Shown here one piece after another: positions 1 to 7,337 of a stretch of DNA of 25,274 nucleotides. Numbering within the stretch: the first letter of the stretch is position 1; each line of letters starts with the position of its first letter. A program made the translations under genes and the position numbers. This stretch comes from JBBPYC01 sp038200275 (lineage in GTDB: Bacteria > Pseudomonadota > Gammaproteobacteria > Burkholderiales > Burkholderiaceae_C), in assembly GCA_038200275.1 (NCBI GenBank), contig JBBPYC010000011.1, forward strand, positions 1-25,274, read 5' to 3'. A model generated the notes under the pieces. It saw only the letters and a program-made list of their open reading frames with translations, ran no database searches and had not been told where the DNA came from.

Positions 1-560
1 ACCATGATGATCGATGGCTGCAGGTCGCGAATCAATTGCACCTGTTTCTCGGTCTGGCCACCGGACATCGGGATTACGGTGCAACCAGCGCGTTCGGCGC
101 CGTAATGTGCGCCCAAGCCGCCGGTGAACAGGCCGTAGCCATAAGCCACATGAATCATGTCGCCGGGCCGTCCACCGGCCGCACGGATCGAACGCGCGAC
201 CAGATCGGCCCAGTTGTCGATGTCGGCCTGGGTGTAGCCGACGACGGTCGGCTTGCCGGTGGTACCGGACGATGCGTGGATGCGCGCGATCTGTGCCCGC
301 GGCACGGCGAACAAGCCGAACGGATACGTGTCGCGCAAATCTTTTTTGACCAAAAACGGAAAACGGGCAAGGTCAGACAGCTGCCTGCAATCTTCCGGCC
401 GCACGCCGTGCGCGTCGAACGCGGCGCGGTAGTGCGGCACCTGCGCGTAAGCCCGGGCAAGGGTCGCCTTCAGGCGCGCCAGTTGCAACGCTTCGATCTC
501 GTCACGGCTTGCCGTTTCGATCGGTTCGAGATCGCCAGGAGCAGGGCGCTTGACGGGCAC
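1..560 (-). CDS. paaK: Phenylacetate-CoA ligase, N-terminal part (cut by window edge)
   Basis: The first 186 codons are present; the rest lies beyond position 1. PaaK activates phenylacetate to phenylacetyl-CoA with ATP and CoA in the cytoplasm, the entry step of the aerobic phenylacetyl-CoA pathway. Read on the minus strand, the protein begins MPVKRPAPGDLEPIE. It contains the adenylate-forming P-loop SSGTTGKPTVVGYT near residue 95, then YGYGLFTGGLGAHYGAE and the GGQTEKQVQL segment typical of PaaK. The start is GTG at 558-560, supported by AAGGA at 569-573, 8 nt upstream; no in-frame ATG fits the family N-terminus as well. It follows paaI by 27 nt and is probably cotranscribed with it. Family assignment is firm. 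Confidence 0.93.
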   Translation of the reverse strand, partial: MPVKRPAPGDLEPIETASRDEIEALQLARLKATLARAYAQVPHYRAAFDAHGVRPEDCRQLSDLARFPFLVKKDLRDTYPFGLFAVPRAQIARIHASSGTTGKPTVVGYTQADIDNWADLVARSIRAAGGRPGDMIHVAYGYGLFTGGLGAHYGAERAGCTVIPMSGGQTEKQVQLIRDLQPSIIM

Positions 561-587
561 GGCAAGATTCCTTTTGCGCGTTTTGGT

Positions 588-1037
588 CTAGGTGAGTTGG
601 CCAACCGGGCTGGCAGGCTTTCCCCTGAACGTATGCGAGCGGCCACGGAACAAGGCGATCGATTCACTACGCTGGTTGCTCACCTGCACGTCATACACCC
701 CGGTGCGCCCGGCCTTCGACCGCTCCACGCACGCCGCCCGCAACACGTCGCCGACGCGGGCCGGCGCGACAAAATCGATGGCGAAGCCGGAACCCACGGT
801 CATCTCGTTGTACGAGTTACAGGCGAAAGCGAATGCGGTGTCGGCCAGCGTTGAAATCAGGCCACCGTGGCACAAAGCATGGCCGTTCAGCATGTCGGCG
901 CGCACGGTCATCTCCACGGTGGATGTGCCCGGTCCGATGGCTGTCACGGTCATGCCGAGTGCGCGCGATGCAATGTCTTGAGCGAACAGCGCATCTCGCA
1001 CGTGCTCGGCCATCTGCTGGGGCGAGGGTTGAGACAT
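588..1037 (-). CDS. paaI: Hydroxyphenylacetyl-CoA thioesterase PaaI
   Basis: This 149-residue protein has the usual length of PaaI, a cytoplasmic hotdog-fold thioesterase. PaaI hydrolyses ring-hydroxylated phenylacetyl-CoA and releases trapped CoA during phenylacetate breakdown. The hallmark NGHALCHGG lies at residues 51-59, followed by LADTAFA with the catalytic-type Asp at 66. A C-terminal beta segment RTGVYDVQVSNQ follows. The start is ATG at 1035-1037, chosen because MSQPSPQQMAEHVRDALFAQD matches the family length; no good ribosome-binding site is visible. It is the first gene of a minus-strand unit continuing into paaK, and the palindrome at 1084-1115 lies in its upstream region. Confidence 0.93.
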   Translation of the reverse strand: MSQPSPQQMAEHVRDALFAQDIASRALGMTVTAIGPGTSTVEMTVRADMLNGHALCHGGLISTLADTAFAFACNSYNEMTVGSGFAIDFVAPARVGDVLRAACVERSKAGRTGVYDVQVSNQRSESIALFRGRSHTFRGKPASPVGQLT

Positions 1038-1083
1038 GAGGGCTTGGGGCCTGACAATCGAGTGGTTAAACCGAACAAGTCGA

Positions 1084-1115
1084 AATTAATCGACCGCACG
1101 GTCGGAATATTAATT
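1084..1115. promoter_or_regulatory. Palindromic operator-like site upstream of paaI
   Basis: A perfect dyad CGACCG-CA-CGGTCG occupies 1091-1104. It is flanked by outer AT arms AATTAAT (1084-1090) and ATTAATT (1109-1115) that are also complementary, but offset by four bases. The site is 47-78 nt upstream of the paaI start, in the gap between divergent paaI and the DsbA-like gene. Its position and 14-bp symmetry suit a TetR-type repressor. TetR-family PaaR proteins regulate paa genes in many beta-proteobacteria, so a PaaR box is the natural inference. No regulator gene is in the window to support this. Confidence 0.5.
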
Positions 1116-1227
1116 GACGTGCTGGCTTGACGCAAGCCGGGCTCGCGGAGGCAGTCGGGTCCGTCAGAACTTGGAAAGCTTGTCGTGCACGGTCAATGCC
1201 GTGCTCGAGGTGCACTACGATGCGCCG

Positions 1228-1887
1228 ATGAACAACGACGCCAAAACCTTGAAAATCGATTTCGTGTCCGACGTGGCTTGCCCCTGGTGCGCCGTGGGCT
1301 TGGCATCGCTTGAACGCGCCATCGAGCGCATCGGCGACGAACTGCCAACGCCTGAGCTGCACTTTCAGCCGTTTGAATTGAATCCGCAGATGGGTTCCCA
1401 GGGCGAAGATCCAGCCGAGTACCTGACGAAAAAATTCGGTACCACGCCGCAACAGCAGGAGGCCAGCCGGGATGCGATTCGCCAGCGCGGCGCGGAGGTC
1501 GGCTTCATGTTTCGCAAGGAAGGACGAGCCCGCATCCACAACACGTTCGACGCGCATCGATTGCTTCACTGGGCTGGAATAGAGGGGCTGCAAGCGGCGT
1601 TGAAAAAAGGCTTGCTCAAAGCCTATTTCACCGATGGAGAAAGCATTGGTTCACACGAGACCTTAGCGCGCATTGCAGCCGACGCTGGTTTGGACGCCAA
1701 GCGCGCAGCGCAGATCCTGGCGAGCGACGAATATGCTGCGGACGTGCGTGCGCAAGAGCAGTTCTACCTGGGGCAGGGCATCAGCTCGGTGCCGTCGATC
1801 ATCATCAATGACCGGCATCTCATCTCAGGCGGCCAGCCACCTGAAGTGTTCGAGCAGGCGCTCCGGCAGATCGCGGCGGAGGCTTGA
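1228..1887 (+). CDS. FrnE/DsbA-family thiol-disulfide oxidoreductase
   Basis: A 219-residue thioredoxin-fold protein with a DsbA-type helical insertion. The active site is CPWC at residues 18-21 (DVACPWCAVG), followed by FQPFELNP and NTFDAHRLLHWA, signatures of the FrnE (2-hydroxychromene-2-carboxylate isomerase/DsbA) group. A cis-Pro loop SSVPSI and a GGQPPE segment lie near the C-terminus. No signal peptide is seen, so it is probably cytoplasmic, unlike true DsbA. The start chosen is ATG 1228; the frame is open upstream to 1114, but that part has no family resemblance and only a weak GAGG lies at 1207-1210. It is divergent from paaI and converges on the recombinase-like gene. The substrate is unknown. 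Confidence 0.88.
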   Translation: MNNDAKTLKIDFVSDVACPWCAVGLASLERAIERIGDELPTPELHFQPFELNPQMGSQGEDPAEYLTKKFGTTPQQQEASRDAIRQRGAEVGFMFRKEGRARIHNTFDAHRLLHWAGIEGLQAALKKGLLKAYFTDGESIGSHETLARIAADAGLDAKRAAQILASDEYAADVRAQEQFYLGQGISSVPSIIINDRHLISGGQPPEVFEQALRQIAAEA

Positions 1888-1906
1888 CTGCGGGACTGCG
1901 GATCGG

Positions 1907-3064
1907 TCAAACGGGCACCTCGGAGTTGTCGACCACCGCCAAATAGCGCGCCACGACATCGGGGTCCTGCACACCGAGCCACTTGCCGACGCGCTCCGGT
2001 GTTTCGTTTCGTCGCAACTGTCGGATGGCAAAGGTGTGGCGCAATCGGAATGCGCCGCCCGGCACATATTCCTTACCGATGCCGGACTGCTCCAAGGTTT
2101 CCGTGATGGCCTTGTAGTGACCCAGCTTGCTCCAAGGCCGGCCGGTACGGGTGGCGGGAAACAGCTTGTCACCACACCCTGCGCCGAGGCGGGCTCGAGC
2201 GTCCAGCCAAGCGGCCAATACCCGGCCCGCCCAGGGCGACAATGGCGTCTCCCGTGCGGTGGCATCGCCGAGTGCTGGTACGCGAACCTTCCATGGAATG
2301 CCTTGCTGACGACCGCCTTCGATCACCACATCGTCGGCCTCGATCGCGCGCACCTCCGCAGGCGTCAGACCGCCACCGAGATGCAATGAGATCGCCGCGA
2401 GGTTGCGCAGATCTTGCCAGCGCTTGCCCCCGGGCGCGGCGCCGCTGCGATCGTTGCGCCAGCGCGAGATGTAATTCACCAGCACCGAGGCTTCCCCGGG
2501 CGGCAAGTGATCGGGCAAGGTGTCGCGATGCCTGGCGTTGGCGTGCTGCCATTCCGGGCGGCTGGCCAGCAGCTCCCGTGCTGCTGGATTCGAGCGCTCC
2601 CCAATCGCTTCGGCACGATGAGCAAAAACTCTGTCGATTACGTGCAACACGCGCCAGACATAACGATTCGTGAGACCTGTGGAGCGGCGAGCAGGGCGCT
2701 GGTGGTAGAGATCCGGAGCAGGTGATCCGGCTTGACCGCGCACCGAAATCCCGTTTTGACGGGTCGCTTTCGACAGCAAGATTTCTTCCCGCTCCTGCAG
2801 GAATCGCCCCAGATCGGCGGCTGTGATGTCCGACAGCGCGATCGCGGGTGTCTGACCCGTCGTACACCAGCGCGCAAACACACTCCATAGATTCAAGTAA
2901 GCCGCTTGGGAAAGCGGCTGATCGAGCGGGCGGCGGGATTTGGTCGCGTCTTCGACCGACTGGCGCCATGACAGGAAGGCAGCGTCATATTCCCGTCGGA
3001 TTGCTACCGGCGATACAAAGTCGAAAAGATCCTGGGTATACGGTTGAATAGCGAGTGCCATCAT
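1907..3064 (-). CDS. Stand-alone tyrosine-recombinase-like protein with incomplete catalytic set
   Basis: About 385 residues. The N-terminal half resembles a core-binding (SAM-like) domain, and the C-terminal half a phage-integrase catalytic domain. The box II equivalent AFRLRHTFAIRQL keeps the second Arg and following His, and WLGVQDPDVVARYLAVV keeps the nucleophile-type Tyr. The first Arg of the usual TGLR motif appears as Thr in GGGLTPAEV, the His of HxxR is Phe, and the His of LGH is Val. It may therefore be a divergent or regulatory recombinase-like protein. ATG at 3062-3064 is preferred; an in-frame TTG at 3098-3100 would add 12 residues. No phage or transposon genes adjoin it. It converges on the FrnE-like gene with a 19-nt gap. 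Confidence 0.78.
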   Translation of the reverse strand: MMALAIQPYTQDLFDFVSPVAIRREYDAAFLSWRQSVEDATKSRRPLDQPLSQAAYLNLWSVFARWCTTGQTPAIALSDITAADLGRFLQEREEILLSKATRQNGISVRGQAGSPAPDLYHQRPARRSTGLTNRYVWRVLHVIDRVFAHRAEAIGERSNPAARELLASRPEWQHANARHRDTLPDHLPPGEASVLVNYISRWRNDRSGAAPGGKRWQDLRNLAAISLHLGGGLTPAEVRAIEADDVVIEGGRQQGIPWKVRVPALGDATARETPLSPWAGRVLAAWLDARARLGAGCGDKLFPATRTGRPWSKLGHYKAITETLEQSGIGKEYVPGGAFRLRHTFAIRQLRRNETPERVGKWLGVQDPDVVARYLAVVDNSEVPV

Positions 3065-3074
3065 TGCAAAGTAA

Positions 3075-3090
3075 AAAGTAAACCAACGGC
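3075..3090 (+). repeat. Left arm of a perfect 16-bp inverted repeat
   Basis: The 16 bases AAAGTAAACCAACGGC are the exact reverse complement of 3234-3249. This arm lies 11-26 nt upstream of the preferred recombinase start (3064), or inside the first codons if the TTG start at 3100 is used. A chance perfect 16-mer in a gap this small is unlikely. Confidence 0.8.
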
Positions 3091-3233
3091 GAGCGTTCAA
3101 TTATCTTATCAGCGTCTGTTGGTATTGAGTTCACTGACGGGCTATTTGTCTTGAAAGATCGGGCGGACTTCGAATTGCAAAACATCCTTTTAGAGATAGT
3201 GGCTGACAGCAATTAGTCAATATTGATGGCATT

Positions 3234-3249
3234 GCCGTTGGTTTACTTT
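3234..3249 (-). repeat. Right arm of a perfect 16-bp inverted repeat
   Basis: GCCGTTGGTTTACTTT on the plus strand is the exact reverse complement of 3075-3090. The two arms are separated by 143 bases and lie on the promoter side of the recombinase-like gene. They could be paired protein-binding sites or the ends of a small excised element. Confidence 0.8.
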
Positions 3250-3332
3250 ATCGTTTCGGTTCTGGGCATCCGCTTGATGCGCTGGACCGACCTCGCAGCG
3301 GGGCGCATCGGCGTCGATGAGCAGAACAAATA

Positions 3333-3360
3333 TTCAGACTCATAGTTCGCCTTCTAGAAT
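3333..3360 (+). promoter_or_regulatory. Possible sigma-70 promoter for the phosphomannomutase-waaC-waaA unit
   Basis: TTCAGA at 3333-3338 matches four of six bases of the -35 consensus. TAGAAT at 3355-3360 matches five of six of the -10 consensus. The spacer is 16 bases. Transcription would start near 3367, giving a leader of about 30-40 nt before the phosphomannomutase start. This is a pattern match only. Confidence 0.35.
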
Positions 3361-3395
3361 TTGTCGTTCACCGCATTGACGCCACAACCAGCCGG

Positions 3396-4790
3396 ATGCC
3401 AATCACCATGCAACTTGCCCCATCAATCTTCAAGGCTTACGACATCCGCGGGGTGGTGCCCGCATCGCTGGACGAAACGGTTGCTGAAGCGCTGGGCTGC
3501 GCCTTTGGCAGCGCGGCCCTGGCGCAGGGTGAGCGGGCCGTGGCTGTGGGGCGGGATGGGCGGATCAGCGGTCCGGCGTTGTCGGCCGCCCTGATCCGCG
3601 GTCTGCTATCGACCGGCATTGACGTGATCGACATCGGCATGGTGACGACGCCGATGCTGTACTTTGCGGCGAACACGATTTGCAGCAGCGGCATTCAGGT
3701 CACTGGAAGCCACAACCCCAAGGACTACAACGGCTTCAAAATGGTGATGGCCGGGCGCGCCATCCACGGCGACGAGATCCAGGCGTTGCGAGCCGTGATG
3801 GAAAGCGAAACCTGGCGGCTTGCCAAGGGCGGGAGCGCACGGGCTGAGAACATCTCGGCTGCCTACAGCGACCGCATCACAAGCGACGTCAAGCTCGCAC
3901 GCCCGATGAAAATCGTTGTCGACAGCGGCAATGGCGTCGCCGGTGCTTCGGCGCCAGCGATTTTTCGCGCATTGGGCTGCGAAGTCGTCGAACTGTTCAG
4001 CGAAGTCGACGGCGATTTCCCGAATCACCATCCGGATCCCAGCAAACCTGAAAACCTGACCGACCTCATTGCAGCGCTCGCGCGCACCGGTGCCGAACTG
4101 GGCCTCGCGTTTGACGGCGACGGCGACCGGCTCGGCATCGTGACGCCCGACGGCCTGACGATCTACCCGGACCGCCAGATGATGCTGTTCGCTGCCGACG
4201 TGCTGTCGCGTGTGCCCGGGGGCAAGATCGTGTTCGACGTCAAGTGCTCGCAGCAACTCGCACCCGCGATCGAACGCGCGGGCGGCGAGCCGTTGATGTA
4301 CAAGACCGGCCATTCGCTGATCAAAGCGAAGATGAAGGAAGTCGACTCGCCACTGGGCGGTGAGATGAGCGGCCACATCTTTTTTAAAGAGCGCTGGTAC
4401 GGCTTCGACGACGGCACTTACGCAGGCTGCCGCCTGCTCGAAATTCTGAGCCGGTCGAGCGACGTCGGCGCTGTGCTGAAGGCACTGCCCAGCAGCTTTT
4501 CGACACCTGAACTGAACGTCGGTTGCGCGGAGGGCGAGCCGCACCGATTGGTGCGCACGTTGATCGGTCGCGCTGGCTTCAAGCCACCGGCCACAGTCAG
4601 TACGATCGACGGCTTGCGCGTGGACTGGCCCGACGGATTCGGGCTGATCCGCGCCTCCAACACCACGCCGGTGCTGGTGCTGCGATTCGAAGGCACCACC
4701 GAGGCGGCGCTGGAGCGCATTCGCTCGGAGATGCTCACGCTGCTGCGCACGGTGAAACCCGACGCGCAGATCGGCACGGCTGCGCATTGA
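3396..4790 (+). CDS. manB: Phosphomannomutase/phosphoglucomutase (AlgC/ManB type)
   Basis: A 464-residue cytoplasmic alpha-D-phosphohexomutase, the normal family length. It interconverts hexose 6- and 1-phosphates (mannose, glucose) for LPS and exopolysaccharide precursors. All four family signatures are present: the phosphoserine loop TGSHNP at 103-108 (Ser105), the Mg2+-binding DGDGDR at 240-245, the sugar-specificity loop GGEMSGH around 321-327, and the phosphate-binding RASNTTP at 419-425. The N-terminal FKAYDIRGV is typical. ATG 3396 is used; ATG 3408 (MQLAPSIF) is equally plausible, and neither has a clear Shine-Dalgarno sequence. Its stop overlaps the waaC start (TGATG), indicating translational coupling. 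Confidence 0.93.
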   Translation: MPITMQLAPSIFKAYDIRGVVPASLDETVAEALGCAFGSAALAQGERAVAVGRDGRISGPALSAALIRGLLSTGIDVIDIGMVTTPMLYFAANTICSSGIQVTGSHNPKDYNGFKMVMAGRAIHGDEIQALRAVMESETWRLAKGGSARAENISAAYSDRITSDVKLARPMKIVVDSGNGVAGASAPAIFRALGCEVVELFSEVDGDFPNHHPDPSKPENLTDLIAALARTGAELGLAFDGDGDRLGIVTPDGLTIYPDRQMMLFAADVLSRVPGGKIVFDVKCSQQLAPAIERAGGEPLMYKTGHSLIKAKMKEVDSPLGGEMSGHIFFKERWYGFDDGTYAGCRLLEILSRSSDVGAVLKALPSSFSTPELNVGCAEGEPHRLVRTLIGRAGFKPPATVSTIDGLRVDWPDGFGLIRASNTTPVLVLRFEGTTEAALERIRSEMLTLLRTVKPDAQIGTAAH

Positions 4791-5857
4791 TGCCGTTGCA
4801 CCCAGCTGCGGCTCAGGGCGTGGCTTTTCTCGATGCAGCCCATGCGGCGCCGCGTCGCATCCTGATCGTCAAGCTGTCCTCCCTCGGTGATGTGGTGCAT
4901 ACGATGCCGGCTGTGCAGGACATCCATCGATCGATGCCTGATGCCCGAATTGACTGGGTGGTGGAGCGTGCATTCGCACCGCTGGTGGCACGTTGTGCCG
5001 GTGTGCATGCGGTGATTGCTTGCGACTTGCGTCGTTGGCGCAGCGCGCCGCTGACGGCGCAAACCCGTCAGCAGTGGCGTGCGTTCCGGACGCAACTTGG
5101 CACCGTTCAGTACCACGCGGTGATCGATGCGCAAGGCCTGTCGAAGTCGGCGCTCATCGCGCGCTTGGCTCGGCTTGCACCGGGCGGCAAACGATTTGCG
5201 CTCGCGAACCGCACGCGGGGCTCCAGCTACGAAGCGCCCACACGCTGGGCTGCGGATGTGGCCGTGCGCGTCGACGCCGAGATGGCAGCCGTCCCACGCG
5301 CCCGCGTGCTCTGTGCGCAGGCACTCGATTTGGCTGCGGTGCCTGCACGGGCGAGTTACGGCCTGGTTCCGCAGCGAAAGCACGCAGGGTCGGATGATGG
5401 TCACCCAACAGTTGCCTTGGTGCACGGCAGCTCGCGAGCCGACAAGTGCTGGCCGGAGGCCGACTGGACCGCGCTCGGTCGCCGACTGAATGCGGCCGGC
5501 TGGCATGTCGGGCTGCCGCATGGCAACGAGCGGGAACGGCTGGCTGCCGAACGCATCGCAGCAGCGTTGTTGCATGCCGAGGTGTGGCCGCACCTCGCGC
5601 TTGACCAACTGGTCGACCGCATGGCCAACTGCGCCGGCGTCATCGGCGTGGACAGCGGCCTCAGCCACATTGCGGTGGCCCTCGATCTTCCCCACGTGCA
5701 GCTCTACAACCACGACACGGCGTGGCGTACTGGGCCGGCACCGGGCACTGTGGGGCAGCGCGCGGTGTTCGCCCAGCCGGCGCCTGCGCTCGATACGGTT
5801 TGGGAAGCGTGGACGACCGTCCAGCCCGCGTTGCCTGCAGTCATCGATCCTCAATGA
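4790..5857 (+). CDS. waaC: Lipopolysaccharide heptosyltransferase I
   Basis: A 355-residue GT9 glycosyltransferase. WaaC adds the first L-glycero-D-manno-heptose to Kdo2-lipid A at the inner face of the cytoplasmic membrane. The N-terminal motif ILIVKLSSLGDVVHTMPAV (near 24-42) carries the catalytic-type Asp34. VALVHGSSRADKCWPEADW and the nucleotide-sugar site GVIGVDSGLSHIAVAL lie in the C-terminal half. The ATG at 4790-4792 overlaps the preceding stop by one base. This start leaves about 20 residues before the conserved beta strand, longer than typical WaaC, but translational coupling supports it. The stop overlaps the waaA start by four bases (ATGA). Confidence 0.92.
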   Translation: MPLHPAAAQGVAFLDAAHAAPRRILIVKLSSLGDVVHTMPAVQDIHRSMPDARIDWVVERAFAPLVARCAGVHAVIACDLRRWRSAPLTAQTRQQWRAFRTQLGTVQYHAVIDAQGLSKSALIARLARLAPGGKRFALANRTRGSSYEAPTRWAADVAVRVDAEMAAVPRARVLCAQALDLAAVPARASYGLVPQRKHAGSDDGHPTVALVHGSSRADKCWPEADWTALGRRLNAAGWHVGLPHGNERERLAAERIAAALLHAEVWPHLALDQLVDRMANCAGVIGVDSGLSHIAVALDLPHVQLYNHDTAWRTGPAPGTVGQRAVFAQPAPALDTVWEAWTTVQPALPAVIDPQ

Positions 5858-7221
5858 TCGCGCGAGCGATCCGGGCGCTCTATTCGGCAGCGATGTGGCT
5901 TGGGCAGCCGCTGCTGCGGCTGAAGCTTGCGCGACGCGGTCGGCTCGAGCCGGATTACGCACAGGCTGTCGAAGAGCGATTTGGTCACTATGTTCAGTCA
6001 CCGGGCCGCGGAAGCATCTGGCTGCATGCCGTATCGCTTGGCGAAACCCGCGCAGCGGTGCCGTTGGTCAAGCAGCTGCGCAGCCGGATGCCGCACCTGC
6101 GGCTGCTGGTGACGAACGGCACCGCGACGGGGCGGGCCGAGACTGCGCGGCTGTTGCTGCGCGAGGGCGACATCCAAGTCTGGCAACCTTGGGACACCCC
6201 AGGCGCAGTCGACCGCTTCTTGCAGCACTTCAAACCTTGCATCGGCATCTTGATGGAGACAGAGATGTGGCCCAACCTTTGCGCTGGCTGCGCGCGCACC
6301 GACACACCATTGGTGCTCGCGAATGCCCGGATGGGTCTTCGTTCCCAGCGGCACACCCAGCGATTGGCCTGGCTGGCTCAGCCCGCGTATCGGTCGCTTA
6401 CCGCCGTGTGGGCGCAGACGCAGGAAGACGCGGTCCGGCTGCAAAGCGTAGGGGCTGCGGTGGACGACGTGTTCGGCAACCTCAAGTTCGATCTGGAACC
6501 GGATGCGAGCCAGTTGACGCAGTCGACCCGTTGGCGAGCCGCAGTCGGGCGGCCCGTGGTGATGTTCGCGAGTTCACGTGAGGGTGAGGAAGCGATGTTG
6601 CTCGACTGGTTGCGACGAAATCGTCCCACATCGCCTGCAGTACCTTCACCTGATGCTATCTTCTTGGAAGCATCCGCCGTTCAGTGGCTGATCGTGCCGC
6701 GCCATCCGCAGCGGTTCGACGCGGTGGCCCAACTGATACAAGACCACGGCTTCGTGGTTTCGCGCCGCAGCGATTGGAACGACAGTGGCCCGACAGCCAA
6801 TCCCGATTCGTCGCCAACCATCTGGCTCGGCGATTCGCTCGGTGAAATGTCGCTTTACTTCGGGCTGAGCGCAGTGGCATTGCTCGGTGGCAGTTTTGCG
6901 CCGTTCGGTGGCCAGAATCTGATCGAGGCAGCCGCCTGCGGATGCCCGGTCGTGCTGGGGCCGCACACCTTCAATTTCGAGCGAGCAGCCGAGCTGGCGA
7001 TCTCGGCCGGTGCAGCACAGCGCGCCAGCACGATAGACGAAGCAGCGCCTGCGGCGGTCCGGCTCGCCGTCGACGCTTCCGTACAAAGCGATATGGCAAC
7101 CAACGCCCGCGCGTTCGTGCAAACCCAGCGCGCCGCATCAAGCCGAACCGCCGCCGCCATTGAGCGCCTCGTTATTGGTGCAGAAGCCGGGTTAACCCGC
7201 TCAAAAACCCACCCGAACTGA
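5854..7221 (+). CDS. waaA: 3-deoxy-D-manno-octulosonic acid (Kdo) transferase
   Basis: A 455-residue GT30 enzyme that transfers Kdo from CMP-Kdo to lipid A precursor, an essential step in Gram-negative outer-membrane synthesis. A short hydrophobic N-terminal anchor (residues 4-23) places it at the inner membrane. The catalytic-base motif HAVSLGETRA has Glu64. Further conserved segments are NGTATGRAE, METEMWPNL, FASSREGEE, and GGSFAPFGGQNLIEAAACG followed by GPHTFNF. The start is ATG 5854, which overlaps the waaC stop; the frame is open further upstream, but that region is waaC. WaaA usually acts before WaaC, yet gene order here is waaC-waaA, as is common in Burkholderiales. Confidence 0.94.
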   Translation: MIARAIRALYSAAMWLGQPLLRLKLARRGRLEPDYAQAVEERFGHYVQSPGRGSIWLHAVSLGETRAAVPLVKQLRSRMPHLRLLVTNGTATGRAETARLLLREGDIQVWQPWDTPGAVDRFLQHFKPCIGILMETEMWPNLCAGCARTDTPLVLANARMGLRSQRHTQRLAWLAQPAYRSLTAVWAQTQEDAVRLQSVGAAVDDVFGNLKFDLEPDASQLTQSTRWRAAVGRPVVMFASSREGEEAMLLDWLRRNRPTSPAVPSPDAIFLEASAVQWLIVPRHPQRFDAVAQLIQDHGFVVSRRSDWNDSGPTANPDSSPTIWLGDSLGEMSLYFGLSAVALLGGSFAPFGGQNLIEAAACGCPVVLGPHTFNFERAAELAISAGAAQRASTIDEAAPAAVRLAVDASVQSDMATNARAFVQTQRAASSRTAAAIERLVIGAEAGLTRSKTHPN

Positions 7222-7337
7222 GGCCAAGATAGGGGGGATACCGAACCATCGTTCGCGCGGGCAATTGCATCCTGCGCTGCCTTCGACCGGGGGTAGCGAC
7301 TGCTCCAGTCTACTTATCAATCAAGGAACGAAACCAA

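Larger units (their letters stand above)
3101..3395. other. Gap between the recombinase-like gene and phosphomannomutase gene
   Basis: With 3065-3100 this forms a gap of about 330 bases that is richer in A+T than the flanking genes. It holds the right arm of the 16-bp inverted repeat and a possible promoter for the phosphomannomutase gene. The only open frame of note is a 39-codon one at 3226-3345 (plus), beginning MALPLVYFIVSVLG. It has no ribosome-binding site and was not called. No RNA gene or terminator was recognised. Confidence 0.6.

Noticed and set aside
36..854. Long plus-strand open frame opposite paaK and paaI
   Set aside because: It is the antisense shadow of two well-recognised genes and shows no family motif, a usual artefact in GC-rich DNA.
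3606..4787. 393-codon minus-strand frame across the phosphomannomutase gene
   Set aside because: The plus-strand frame carries every phosphohexomutase motif. The antisense frame is rich in Arg/His/Ala/Gln with no recognisable domain.
4418..6001. 527-codon minus-strand frame across waaC
   Set aside because: It is the shadow of waaC and parts of its neighbours, has no motif, and spans gene boundaries.
7222..7337. Terminator or promoter between waaA and dctP
   Set aside because: No convincing stem with T-tract and no correctly spaced -35/-10 pair could be seen.
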